Assembly (NCBI GenBank): GCA_021234155.1
Contig: JAJEKV010000093.1
Location: 3,690,867-3,754,866 of the forward strand
Direction of reading: 5' to 3'
From: Isoetes taiwanensis
Taxonomy: Eukaryota > Streptophyta > Lycopodiopsida > Isoetales > Isoetaceae
DNA length: 64,000 bases
Shown: positions 37,691 to 52,600 of the stretch, piece after piece
How positions within the stretch are numbered: the first letter of the stretch is position 1
Layout of the letters: each line of letters opens with the position of its first letter
Notes under the pieces: model-generated
What the model saw: only the letters and a program-made list of their open reading frames with translations
What the model was told of the DNA's origin: nothing
Databases searched by the model: none
Program-made: the position numbers and the translations under genes

Positions 37691-40600
37691 ATAATACGCT
37701 AAAAGGGTAGAGTAACAATTGTCAAATATGAAGCTCACTAACAAAAAAACCATTAACATCCAACATATAAAAATTAAATCCCCCAACACATAACAACCAA
37801 CACATAACAACCATTGACATTAACAACCAACACATAACTACCATTGACATTAATTAACACAACCATTGGGTCCAACACATTTAAATTAAAATTCCCCTTA
37901 AACCCCCTTTGGTTTGAGTGCATATTCACACGGGGGTGACTCCGGGCAACGAGAGCTGTTGGATAGGCATATTCACCCCTTATTCCTTAATCTACAACGT
38001 ACGTAAAGTTCCTCATTTGTGGGGTATGCAAGTACAAAATTTGCTATACTGTATAACAAGATTCGTAAAATACTATAAGATTTCAAGCGGAATACTATAT
38101 GGTGTTAATTTTGTACGTGCAAAATACAATTATGAGGGCTCTCGCTGCCCTACGTCACCCCCCGTGTGAATATGCACCCAAACCAAAGGGGGTTTAAGAT
38201 TTAAATGTGTTGGACCCAATGGTTGTGTTAATTAATGTCAATGATAGTTATGTGTTGGTTGTTAATGTCAATGGTTGTTATGTGTTGGTTGTTATGTGTT
38301 GGGGGATTTAATTTTTATATGTTGGATGTTAATGGTTTTTTAGGGACGCCACCCCCCGGTGTGACAAAAATTTTAGAATTCAAAACCAGAAAAAACTAGA
38401 ATTCATTTGAGGCTTTCATCACCGTAGCTTTTGAATTTGATCACAATAAAACAAATAGAACATAAGTAAAAGTTACCATAAAGATAGAGCAGATTGATCC
38501 TATTATTCTGAAAGTCATAAAGTTTGCAACACCCATACACAAACATTTTTCAACTGGAATTTAACAATGACCTTAAGCCTCCATGGATTCTTGTGGTGAG
38601 AAACCAAAGTGGGAAACTTTTACGCTTGTTAGCACAAGGATCTAGAAGCCTTGGAGTTTACTTAATAAGCGCTTTAGGGACGTCACCCCCTCCCCTCGGT
38701 GTGACAAAAATTTAGAATTCAAAACAGGAAAAAAACTAGAATTAATTTGAGGCTTTCATAACTGTAGCTTTTGAATTTGATCACAATAAAACAAATAGAA
38801 CATAAGTAAAAGTTACCATAAAGATAGAGCAGATTGATCCCATTATTCTAAAAGTCATAAAGTTTGCAACACCCATACACAAACATTTTCAACCTGGAAT
38901 TTAACAAAGTGACCTTTGGCCTCCATGGATTCTTGTGGTGAGAAACCAAAGAGGGAAACTTTTACGTTTGTTAGCACAAGGATCTAGAAGCCTTGGAATT
39001 TGCTTAATAAAGCGCCTCAAAATCTAAAAATGCATGGTAATTTTTGCAAGCTTCATTGAATGAGCCATAAAAACAATATCCAATAGCGCAATCTGTATTA
39101 ATCATTGGTAGGATGTAAAAGCTGCACCAAACCCGGCTAAAAAATTGCTGTTTTAGCATAGATAACTTAACCAAACATATCCATATCATACACTATCAAA
39201 AAGATCTCAGAGAGAGCTTTCCAACGCGATAAAAATCATCTCAAACAAAGCTTTGGATCAAAAGTTATAATAAGAAATGTGTTTACGGGAAAGCGCACTA
39301 CATGCGCCCTTCAAGCCCTTCATGTGCCCATTATGCACCACACACACAAAAAGAGGGCTTTTGTTGTGAGCTATTGGTTGTTGACCATTGAAAAAAAAGG
39401 CTAAAATCAATGGCCCTTCATGTGCCCATTATGCACCACACGCACAAAAAGGGGCTTTTGTTGTGAGCCATTGGTTGTTGACCATTGAAAAAAAGGCTAA
39501 AATCAATGGCTCATAAATGGTGCACTCTAGATGTACGCATTAATACATCCATTTGAATACATCACGAAATCATAGGAAAACCTTAGTGAAAAGCGTACAA
39601 AAACACAAAGAAAACCCCTATTATTATGCTACATATTCATACAAAAAATATGAATAGTACATAGGTAAAGCAAGTAACGTAAGCTCAAATGATGCATTTA
39701 AGCTCAAATGATGCATTTAAACTCAAATCTTTGTATGATGAATATCGCACTAAAAACTCCCGGAGACAATTAGAATCAGGCAGAACTAGCACAATGCACA
39801 AAATTAGAATGCGCTCAATATAATACCTCGTGCACAACAACTCAGTATACTCCACATCTAGATAAAGATAAGCATCAAAAAAATGATCCAATAGAAACCC
39901 ATGTCAAAAAATTGCAATGGAGTGCCAAACGCAATATTTGGTATATCCAGATAAAGCTAAATAGCAAATATGCAAATGAAGTATAATGATAGTGCCGTAA
40001 AAAACCAAAAAATGTAAAGAACAAATTCAAGAACACGACACCAAACTACAAGTGGCCAAATAGGATGTGTTTGCGACAAATAATGCAATGCATTTTAAAA
40101 CGATATGGAAATGCGGAATAAAAGAGAAATGACAGTGTTAAATGAGATGTCATAAGGAAAATAAGACCACATGCTTAAAGCCATGAATAGATGCCACAAT
40201 ATGAATAGTACAATTAACAAATAAGGGAAGAGGTTGAGGTAGAAGTGACAGACATGTCAGCACAAATCCAGAGGAAGGTCAAGAAGGGGGGTTAAATTAG
40301 GATCATATCGTGGATCAAACAAAAAGGAGGCTTAAGTCTGAAGAAAAGTCAAACGGCTATGCACAAGCAGTTTAGGCCAAATGTGAGGCCGAAGTCAAGG
40401 TGAGGTTATGGCCAAGGGAAAAGAGAAAGTGAAGATCAACAATGCTGAGGTCCCGGTTAAGTGCAAGGAGGTTAGCCATATGGTAGAATGAAAAAAAAAG
40501 GGACAAGTGAAAACATAATGACCACGTAAAATGACGTATCGGTAGTAAAGCTAGTGTCGTACAAATGGTCTGGAATAATAAAGCAAACAAGATAATGGAC

Positions 40601-43600
40601 GTGAAATTAAATAAGATAAGATAAGATAACAACTTGTGTGCTCATGCGGCGTCATTTACTCTTAAAACCCTAGGGTAGAGACCTTTGCAAATATTTTTAA
40701 CAATGCTTTGCTAGAAAAAAATAACCATCACAAAAAACATTAACAAAATATTGCGGGCCATTAAACCCTTATTGCAGACCATTGACTAATGCACCTTATG
40801 CACCTTCACTCTCAATCTTGTCGCTCTCACGAATATCCATATCGCACAACTTTCACAAAGACCCTTCCCGGTCTCAGCCACGCTAAGGAAAACTTCAAAG
40901 CGAAGCCCAATTCTACCTCCGAGAACTCCATTTTAAACCTACATACATGGACACGGCTTCCATGAACCTACATACATGGACACGGCTTCCATGCAAAGAC
41001 AATCCCCAACCGCTAACTAAGGTATGAGACCAAGCGGCCAATTCCTAAATGGATTAATCGGGCTTGCACCAAATTCCAACGAGAACAACAAGAAATTCAA
41101 ACATTCAAGCCATTGTGGAATGGACATTCCTACCTCCAAAGCGCCCCTCCCTCGGACATCTTGGCAAGCACAAAGCCACTCTACCTCTTCCCATCCTCAT
41201 CGGCCACAACCACCACACGGGTCACGTCCATTTCAAATTGATCATGTGAGCATCCCCATTCCATTTCCGTGACATCCAAATGGCCGTTCCCCACGAGAAC
41301 ATCTAAATGGCAAGAAGCTCCTCAAAACCCCTAAAATATACGACTTCCCATACTATACACGTGCAAAACCTTACTCCACACCATTGCATCCAAAATCTTT
41401 AAAACAAAAAGCGGGGAAGCTTATATAATTCTAATCTATGATGTCTATAAGACATGTCCCCTTTGCCAAGTTAAAAATCCTCAAATTTTCTTAAAAGAAT
41501 ACCACAAGCGGTTCTATGCCCAAGAAACCAAATCGATGGGTAGATCTCCTTGGTCTCCACCATTGTAATGGCCATGGATCATTTGTCATGTTAACTCTAT
41601 TCACTACCAAGGGTCCACCATACTAGACCATACTTGCAACCATGGGCAACTTTCATGCCATTGTTGCAGGCCATAAACCAAATATTACCCTAAACCTTTG
41701 ATGTCCATAAAAAACGTCCCTCCGTGCCTAGTAAATATCGAGAAATTTACTCAAAGGAATACCACTTGCTATTTCTCCGCCCAAAAAAAATAAATCCATT
41801 CGATGGGCTAGATCCCTTTGGTCCACACCATTGTAATGGCTACAAATCGGTCAAGTGTTGACTCGCATTCAATACCATGGGTTCCCACTTGACAAGAATC
41901 CACATTTTTCTATTTCAAGTGTAAAATTTAAAACTTAACCTTACTTGCAACCATGGGCCAATATGCCATGGGTTCACCACTTGACAAGAATCCACATTTT
42001 TCTATTTCAAGAGTAAAATTTAAAACTTAACCTTACTTGCAACCATGGGCGGTCAATATGCTATGTCTCTTTTGTCCAAGAACATTGGACTATTTCGAGG
42101 GGTGAAAGCCTACCAAGATTTTGTAGAATGCAGCAAATTGCACTCTAGGGCATATTGCCTATCCTACAAATTCAATGTAGCAGCGAGCCACCCCCTAAAT
42201 GAGGGGACGTCCTTGCAATTAATTAATTATCTAATTAACTGGCCAGCTTGCTATCAAAGGTGTGCAAATTACTAGAGCTCACATATTAGTTTTACCGTGA
42301 GTGGAGTCCGAGGCCATCGTAGCTTTGAAGATTAGTAGATTGCTAGACTCTTTCGCCTTATGCTTTTCCTTGAGCACCTCTGGCCAAACTAGAAGCTCAG
42401 CTATGTGAAATCGGCCCATAGCCGGCCACCGTGAAAACCTACCACAGGTCGATTCTTTAACAGAGCAAATATTGCAACCAAATCAGATCTGAGAGATTGG
42501 CAAAAATGGCTGCATATTTTTGGTTCATAATTCTTGGCATAACCAAAAATAAAAAATGGCAATTAATGCCCCTGCAAGTATAAAGTTTACTTCAACACTT
42601 TAAAATGCACAATCAGACTTCATTGAAAATATCAGCCTGCTAATCCCTTGCTTTTTCTATATATTAGGACCAATTAGTCATGAACATTCAATGTGTTATA
42701 CATGTTTAAATTTCAAGAGAACAATTATATTACCTCCAACTTCATTTTTTCCAAAGATGTATGAAGCAGTTTTATAAAGCATCCATTATTATCTTTCAAG
42801 ATCCACAAGATGCTCCTATGATTGGATACTAATAATAGTGAATTATCACAAGGTTTCAACTTGTAACATGTTCAAATACAACATTTTCCCATAGTCAAGG
42901 AGGTTTGAATCTACCAGCTTGTTCTAAGCTCAAACCTGCAAATAAGGGTAATATTGTTCTGGAAGCTTTTCATAACATCAAATTTCATCTAAAATGGACT
43001 CTTGGATGAAATGTTATGACTAAATTTGTAATAGTGCTATTTTCTGACGTATAATCGGCGTATTTTACGACGATAAATCGACACAAGGTCCGGCGCTTTT
43101 TTCGACGATAAATCGGCGCTTTTTCCGACGATAAATCGACACAAGATCGGACGCTTTTTATGACGATAAATCGACGCTTTTTACGATGTATTATCGACAA
43201 TCTATCGGACGCTTTTGTGGCCGGGCCTGGCGAGTTAACCTTTATGGTAAGCGGAGATCCCATCAATCTCGACCATTGGATCTACTTAAGCTTAAAAACT
43301 TAAGAAATTAACTCATGCACCGCAACAATAACACTTAGGTAAAGAATTTAATCTTTGTACATATTCTAAGGTTCCAAACATGTACTTGCCCATTACTCTC
43401 GCCAATATCCCCAGACACTATGAATGATCTTAATAATTGTAACTTCAAGCCCATATATAATAATAATAATAGTAATAATAATCAAGTTTATTGAATAGCA
43501 ATCCACACACTTCCACTCTCGCCTTTCAGGAAGCTTGGCTACTTTAGGAGCATCTCACACCTCTGCTTTTACACCATCAACCACGGGGTTAGTCACATGG

Positions 43601-46600
43601 ACTAAGTGGGGATCGGGGATCTAGGATATATCTTAAAACAATCACCACAAAGCCTTAACTTAGAACAATAACTTAGCCTTACCGTAGCCTCCGCCCCCCG
43701 CAACCTAGGTTACTTAGTCCAACAAGCATAATCACAATGCATAATTACACCAAGCATGACCATTGCAACTTAATTCCAACATTAAAAACACATATACAAT
43801 AACCAAGCAATCATAGCATCAACATTGCAACCAATATTCCTCTGGTCGAAAGCAAGGTCAACTCGGTGATCGGGCGGTGACATAGAGGCGGGGTAACGCG
43901 GTGTGTACACACCCATCCACATTGCGTCCGGCATTGGAGGACCACTTTAGCGTGCATGACGTTGTACCATATGGTACCAACGCCCGATGTTCAAATAATA
44001 CCATAGCAGCGTGCAATAACCGCGAAGTCTAGACCATCGCACCTAGACTCCGGCCCCAGAGGTCTATATCAAAGAATTATACTACACATAGATCACAATA
44101 CTATGAATTCCACCCAATATCAATTAGGCACATTTCCATATCAAATTTACCTTAGAAATTCCATAATTTACACCTCATGCAACAAAGGAAATCCTCATAT
44201 AAACATTATTATCTCTACCATGCAACATGCAATGCCCGGTGCTTAAGCAAAATACAACCTTCACTAATATCTTATTACTTTTAACTAGATCAACTTCCTT
44301 CAAATTACTACTTATAACCTTAATGGCGGTGGCTTCCATAACCCACGCTAACTAGTTTATTGAATTGGTTAATATGCTCGCTATCCATTAACCATGCATG
44401 CCTATTCTATTCTATTCATGACCATGCTCATATGATTTAACTCCAAGTTTATACTACGTTCAAAGCAATCATTATTAAATCAACACGACTATACAAACAC
44501 TAGAAAACCCGGGTGTAAGGCTTGATCCCCACACGGAATCCGGCTTGCTTCCTCGTGCTCCCAAAGAACGCTCCCGGATCTACGCACACAACTTCGCTCC
44601 TTCAACAATCCATCGCAATCTATCTCCTTCAGAATGCTTCACCATCACATAAAAGACTTCTTTCCCCATGGAAAACTCCTTCCCCTAAGAAATCAAGAAT
44701 AATATTGTTGCACTTATATAACCTAGCAATGCCCTTGCATGCATGCATGCATACATCGCATGCATGGACACATTGCATGCATGTATTCCTAGCACATAAT
44801 CATTTATTTTACCTTGAAAATGCACTCTTATATAATGGCAGCGTTACTTACATCTTAATGTTGGTGCTAGGTTGCTAGGTCCGTTCTGATCTCTCCTCCA
44901 AAAATTCAACCCATGTCCTCATGGGTGCATCTTAGAGCACTCATGAAAAATCTAGTTTGTATCTCCCTTTGTGACATCTTCATTGGAACAAACTCAACCA
45001 TTAATTTTTTTTTTTTTTTTATAGTCTGCCTCCTTAATTACTCGGGTCTCTTCCCTTTATGCTTTCACATCTTAATCCTCAATTCAACATACTCCCAAAT
45101 GAATACAATTTTGTCCCTTAGAACTGACCCATCCTTGTCAAACACAATTGCTTAGCCTTTGCCTCTCCAAACTTGAAAATTCAAAGCTAGCTTCATACAA
45201 GTAATTTAAGCTAAAGGAAAGATACATATTAGATAGCTCCAATGCACGACCCTTCTAACTTTCAATTTAACATACCGCCAAGTCTAGAACTAACTCAAAT
45301 ATTATGAGTATACTACATATCCAATTCAATATAATAAACATAATGCAGTTAACGCAACTTTTCATAAAGAAGGTACGTGCCATAGAAAAAAAAACCCACC
45401 ATTCAAAGAGATACTCGGTCGAACTAGATATGTAATCTCTTGAGACTTCTTGGGTGGCCAAATCCAAAAGTAACAAGCAAAATACATAATCAAGTCCCCA
45501 GTCTGGGTATCTTATAACTAGGTATGCTTAAGTTGATACAAGGGATCCCATAAGAATTATAACCCATGGTACGTAGAATTCCTCTACTGAGTTCATCCAA
45601 TGACATTGAAGTATCCTAGGCTATACACTTGGCCTCTATATTTAGCCTACTTCCATACATATTACCCCATCACTTTGGTTAGTCTTTCAACAAGATTTTA
45701 TAGGCATCAATTGCCGTTAATTTCGATGAAGCTCTTACTTCATGTATTTCGTTCACAACTTCAATCCTTTGATTTGTATCCTTAATCAAGTAATGCAATC
45801 ACCATCCCTCCATTAATTTACAATCACTTCTAGCATGCCAAATAATTACAATACATGGAAGCACCATTACTAGATGTACTTACAACTCTTCTATTACGTT
45901 CTAAGATTTTCAAAATGGCACTTCCCCATGTCTATACATTCCCCTCTTGCCTTTATCTCATGTCCGGGCCTTATCGACAACTCTTTCGTTTCAATTTCAT
46001 GGTTCACCTACTACCACGATTAAATATGTTATTCCTCTATTCATCGTCTTCTTCTTCCTTATCCATAAGATAGATAACATTGTTCAATCTTGGCCAATCA
46101 ATTCTTCAATCCGCCATAATTTAAGTGTATATCATTCTCTAAATATAAATGCGTAACGACCACTTTGTTCCATTAAAGCGCTTTCTTATACTTCAAGAAG
46201 TTTTTTCAAGGCCAAGAACTTTTTCAAGGCTATCACCGACTATTCTAGCCATAACCCTAAGGCCAACAACTTTATAGACCTCAAGTAGGACCATGATGTA
46301 ATCATGACATTTCCTTCTCGTCACACACATCCGCTATTTACACATGAGCTTCAATCGACTATCCGCCAATCTTATTTTATAAGCATATCTAAGCATTCTC
46401 AAAACTTGTCTTACAACCACCGTGTTGTAACCTTATCCCACCATAGCCCTGAATGCTATCAACTTAGCAACTTATTGTTATTTCACTGCTTGGATAGCAA
46501 TATATAGATTTTTTGGTTTTCTCAATTTTTAGCTTCAAAAGGATGCACCTAACATCACATCAAGAATCTTATTCACCCGATATGGTGAGATGAACCTTCC

Positions 46601-49600
46601 ACGAATATCATAGGCATTATATATCATGCACCTTTGCTTATTCCAAATTTTCTTGCCACCAGAGTATGCTACTACGAGATCACATCTACATTATAAGAAG
46701 TGGTTACCAAAGTGAAACGCAATACCTGTACCTTAATCTCCCTCAAGCATCACTTCCATTCTATGCGCACATTGGCAACCCTAAATCAAAGTTAGCCCCT
46801 TGATGACGTACATTTTCTAGCTTATCTGCTTTGCAGGATAGAAATTCAACCAAGATTATAGAAATACCATGTAATCAATTTCATATACCTTCATAAAACA
46901 ATTTGTCACGCCTCCTCTAAAGCCATCATCTCCACATATATTCAATTGAATACTATTAGCATAATCCAACAACCTCAACTTGAATCTAGACTTCGTTATC
47001 ATACATCCAAGGATCCAACTATGCTCTGATACCAAGCGTGGCCGGGCCCGGCGATTAACCTTTATGGTAACTGGAGATCCCATCAATCTCGACCATTGGA
47101 TCTACTTAAGCTTAAAAACTTAAGAAATTAGCTCATGCATCCGCAACAATAACACTTAGGTAAAGAATTTAATCTTTGTACATATTCTAAGGTTCCAAAC
47201 ATGTACTTGCCCATTACTCGGCCAATATATCACACTATGAATGATCTTAATAATTGTAACTTCAAGCCCATATATAATAATAATAATAGTAATAATAATC
47301 AAGTTTATTGAATAGCAATCCACACACTTCCACTCTCGCCTTTCAGGAAGCTTGGCTACTTTCCTGAGCATCTCACACCTCTGCTTACACCATCAACCAC
47401 GGGGTTAGTCACATGGACTAAGTGGGGATGGGGATCTAGGATATATCTTAAAACAATCACCACAAAGCCTTAACTTAGAACAATAACTTAGCCTTACCGT
47501 AGCCTCGCCCCTGCAACCTAGGTTACTTAGTCCAACAAGCATAATCACAATGCATAATTACACCAAGCATGACCATTGCAACTTAATTCCAACATTAAAA
47601 ACACATATACAATAACCAAGCAATCATAGCATCAACATTGCAACCAATATTCCTCTCCGGTGCGAGCAAGGTCAACTCCTACCGATCGGGCCGCTGACAT
47701 AGAGGGGGGTAACCACGTGTGTACACACATCCATCCCACGCTGCGCCCAAAGATTGGAGGACCACTTAATCGTGCATGACGTTGTACCATATGGTACCAA
47801 CGCCCGATGTTCAAATAATACCATAGCACGTGCAATAATAACCGCGAAGTCTAGACCATCGCACCTAGACTCCGGCCCCAGAGGTCTATATCAAAGAATT
47901 ATACTACACATAGATCACAATACTATGAATTCCACCCAATATCAATTAGGCACATTTCCATATCAAATTTACCTTAGAAATTCCATAATTTACACCTCAT
48001 GCAACAAAGGAAATCCTCATATAAACATTACTATCTCTACCATGCAACATGCAATGCCCGTGCTTAACAAAATACAACCTTCACTAATATCTTATTACTT
48101 TTTAACTAGATCAACTTCCTTCAAATTACTACTTATAACCTTAATGACGGTGGCTTCCATAACCCTGCTAACTAGTTTATTGAATTGGTTAATATGCTCG
48201 CTATCCATTAACCATGCATGCCTATTCTATTCTATTCATGACCATGCTCATATGATTTAACTCCAAGTTTATACTACGTTCAAAGCAATCATTATTAAAT
48301 CAACACTGACTATACAAACACTAGAAAACCCTGTGTGTAAGGCTTGATCCCCACGGAATCCCGCTTTGCTTCCTCTGTCAGGCTCCCAAACGCAGCTCCC
48401 GGATCTCTCGCACACAACTTCGCTCCTTCAACAATCCATCCGCAATCTATCTCCTTCCGAATGCTTCACCATCACATAAAAGACTTCTTTCCCCATGGAA
48501 AACTCCTTCCCCCTAAGAAATCAAGAATAATATTGTTGCACTTATATAACCTAGCAATGCCCTTGCATGCATGCATGCATACACTGCATGCATGGACACA
48601 TTGCATGCATGTATTCCTAGCACATAATCATTTATTTTACCTTGAAAATGCACTCTTATATAATGGCAACGTTACTTACATCTTAATGTTGGTGCTAGGT
48701 TGCTAGGTCCGTTACACTTTTCCTGACGATTTGCCTGACGATTTTTCTGACGTTACAATTCTGACGATTTATGTGACGTATATCCTGACGTATATTTTCT
48801 GACGAATAATCTAACGAAATATCTGACGTAATATTGTAATAAAAAAGCGCCGTAAAAGCAATCATCGTAATATCTGTCAACGATAAGCGCCGTGCAAAAT
48901 CTCTCTAAATAGTCTGACGATTTTTCTGACAAAAAATAGCCATTCTCTTGTAGTGGTGATTTGAGTACCTGATGCTGGAAATTTAGCAAAAACCCTTTCA
49001 TAGAGCCGATAAACTGCATTTTGAAGATCTTGTGGAATCCCAAGTGCACGCGAAGCCGCCAAAGAAGCTTCGCGTGGTAATCGTATCAAAAAGTAGAAGT
49101 AAAATCCACAAAGCATATATAGAGGTCTGTTTCAAACTTTGACTATGTTCAATAAGCATGCGCAATGTGAAAATATGGTCTATTGTAGAATGGCATGGAC
49201 GAAAGCCTGCCTGTCCTACAGCACGTACACCAGTATGTTATGCCCATGATGTCAACTGCTTCTCAGTAAGACTGGCTAAGAGCTTTGAAAATATGAAAAT
49301 TACCATGATCATATTACTACCAGGATTAAAAAACCCCCGCCCCGAAGGGTTTTCGGGAAAAAACCTTAGTAGCAATAAGGATGCCGACATACCGCACAGC
49401 TTATATACATAATCACAAGTACACGGTTCGAGGTTAATGTCGGACGGGGGCATAATCGAACCACAGATCCATTACCTCCTGGAGGTCTGATCCCAACAAG
49501 CCTACAGAGGCCGTGCTCAGTAGCTCATGCAAGGCCTGATGGGGCACAACTAACCGAGCATACCGAGCCCGGATATGCTCATACACCGGACAGGCCTGGA

Positions 49601-52600
49601 GGGCGTGACTTTCATCCTCAATCAATGTTGTTGGATGGCAAAGCGGCGGACTCGCGTCCTCACGCTGCCCCGAATCCATCTCCCCGTCTCAATGCGGAGG
49701 TGGTGTGAACTGTCTTGAATGGAAGCAATCACCCGCGCTTTTTCATGGGTAGATGGGTGTGCGTGTAGTGGTGTGGGCCCCTCGCGTGAGCATGGGATTA
49801 ACCTCACGCCGATAATTGCCACCTTGACATGTGATGGGCCTCTCAGATCCCAAAGCTTGGCCATGAAGCAAGCATCCAAGCTTCGCTTCAAGGCAACAAG
49901 CGTTCCTTCGGGTATGCAGCGGTCCACATCGTGTGCGCGCACATTCCATAGCGAGAACCACCGGGCTTGCTTGTCTTTCCAAGCCCGAGGCTTTGAGTCG
50001 CCATGGGCCCATCGCCACCGCCAAAGCAAGGTTGGGCAGCCGGGCTTCATCCATAGCCACCACCGCCGGAAGTAAATAATGTGACGTTCAGTAGCGACCC
50101 TGTAATGGAAGGAAGCCCGTCTCCCGAGCAAGATCGATATGGGGACCGTGGATTTCACTCCCGGTTGCCGGGCCAAGAAGGCCTTACGTACTGCTCTAGA
50201 TCGTTTCAAGTGGTGAGGGATATCACTGGCCCCCACACTTTTGCCCCATAGAGGAGGACCGGTTCAACCAAGGCCCTGAACAAGTGTGCCTGGTGACCCC
50301 ATGCAGTCATGCTTATAGGAAATGTTTTGACCATAGCTAATGCTCAGAATGATGAACTTACTAATGCCCTTAATCTTTTTATGAAATGCCCGGCAAAGTG
50401 CAAAGGCCTTGGACTCCCATGATTAGAGCATGTGAAGGATTACCTCTCTCTTTGTAAGGTTGCAAAAAAACAAATGAATAAAAACTTGAAATGCTGAGAA
50501 ATTGGCTCACGCAGATATTGCAATGGAAGCATATCGAGATCTACACCCAATCCTCCATGTATCCACTATGCATGCAAGGTGCTGCTAAATGGAGATATGG
50601 CATCAGAAACCACTATATAGAGATATTGAAGCCAAAGCCAAAGAGAAACCCTAGAATATTTTGCTATAAGCCTTATGCAAATTTCTTCTAATTCACCATA
50701 GCTAAGGCCGAGGCACTCTGTGGAAAATTGCACGTCTCCTTCCTTCATCATGGTTCTCGGCCCCCTTTAATATCTGCTCCTCCTCCTTCTTGAAAGTTAT
50801 GGAAAAAAACGAACAGAAGGATCAAGCGGGAATAACCTTTTTTTCTCAAAATCCCCTTACAAAAAATACTTGTTGATAAGCATGCATACAAATGGCAATT
50901 CTGACCGAACACAACGAAAAAGGTGCTTGAATACCCTATAAAATACCCCGCAAAAATGCCTATAAAATCTCCCTTTTAAAGATGAAGAACAGGGGATAAA
51001 ATGTATTTTTTTCGAATCGGGTATTTGGCCACAATCCCCCTTTTCCTCATTTGTATGATAATACCCCGTTATGCTGGTGTCGCAATCCCCCAGTCAAAGA
51101 ATGTGAATTCATACCCTGTTATAATCCGTAAGATAATACCCTATTTAGGTAATACCTTATTTCAAATCATACCCTATTATCATTTGCAAAATAATACCCC
51201 GTTTCAAATAATACCCCATTCCAAATAATTCCCTATTTTAAATAATACCCCATTCCAAATAATTCCTTGTTTTAAATAGTACCCCATTCCAAATAATTCC
51301 CTGTTTCAAATAATACCCCATTCCAAATAACATGCCCTGTTTCAAATAACATACCCTGTTATCATTCGTAGGATAATACCCTATGACATCATTCATAAGA
51401 AAATACCCTGTTATCATTTGTAAGTTAATATATTTCAAAAATAAGTTGATAAGTAACAACTTGAGCAGAGTTAATCAGTAACAAATTGACAAATTTTTTT
51501 ATTATTTCAAAAACAACAGTAATAAACTGATTAGATTTCAAGAAACAAATCTGATATACAAAATCCTCAGGCTCGTCATCACTGTATTCAGGTTCAGAGC
51601 CTGATGCTTCTTCGTCATCACTCTCTGCTTTCTCACCATCCTCTTCTATTCTATTCTATTCTATTCTATTCTATTCTTCAGACTCTGGGCTTTGACGGAA
51701 TTTCTCAATTTCAATCTCATAAAGTTTGTTATTCTTTTTCAACTTTTGTTTCATGTAATTCAAAGCTTTTGCATTGCTACTACTCATTTTCTTCTTTGCA
51801 TCTTTGTTAGCTAAAGTCTGGGCCAGAAAATCTTCTAATGCGATAAAGGGGATTTGATGTATAGGCGAGGAACCTTATCGGCGGACCCTAATGACCTTCT
51901 CTGCCGCTTGTTTATTTTATCAAAGCTCTCCTGTAGACTTATCCAGTCATTAATCTTCATGTGGTTCCTCATCTGCTCCACTGTTGTGGCCATTTCATTC
52001 ATCAAAACGCTTATCCTTGGCTGATTTAACAACCCGGCGTTGGCAAAAATAATATCACTGTTGCCAATGGTGCATAGTTGCATGTCAGGATATTATATCA
52101 CTGTTGCCAATGGTGCATAGTTGCATCGAGGATATTATATCAGCGTTGCCAATGGTGCATAGTTGCACGCCGGATATAATATCCCGACGCGGCAACTATG
52201 CACCATTGGCAAATAAAGTGATATTATTTTGCCGGTGTGTTTACAAATGTACCGGCCTCGGTACATCGATGCAATGAAAGCTGTGGATGTCCTTGACTGT
52301 TAACCACCTAGTGGTTAACATTGTGCATGCACATGTTAGGTGCATGCACATGTTAGGTGTCAGTGGTGGCAGACTGACACTTGGCATGCTTAGGTTAACA
52401 TAAGTGTAGGGATTAGATTTAGTTAGATGTCGGCTTTCATTTGCGGTCTACACTATATTAGGACCAGGAGCCTCTTCATTTGTACTTTCGGGTTTTATCT
52501 CAAAATTGGAGAGCCTCACTTGGCCCGCGTTTCCCTCATTTTTTGTGCATTTTTCTTTGTCTTGTTTTTGTTTTGTGATCATGAGCATGGCAGCCTTGTA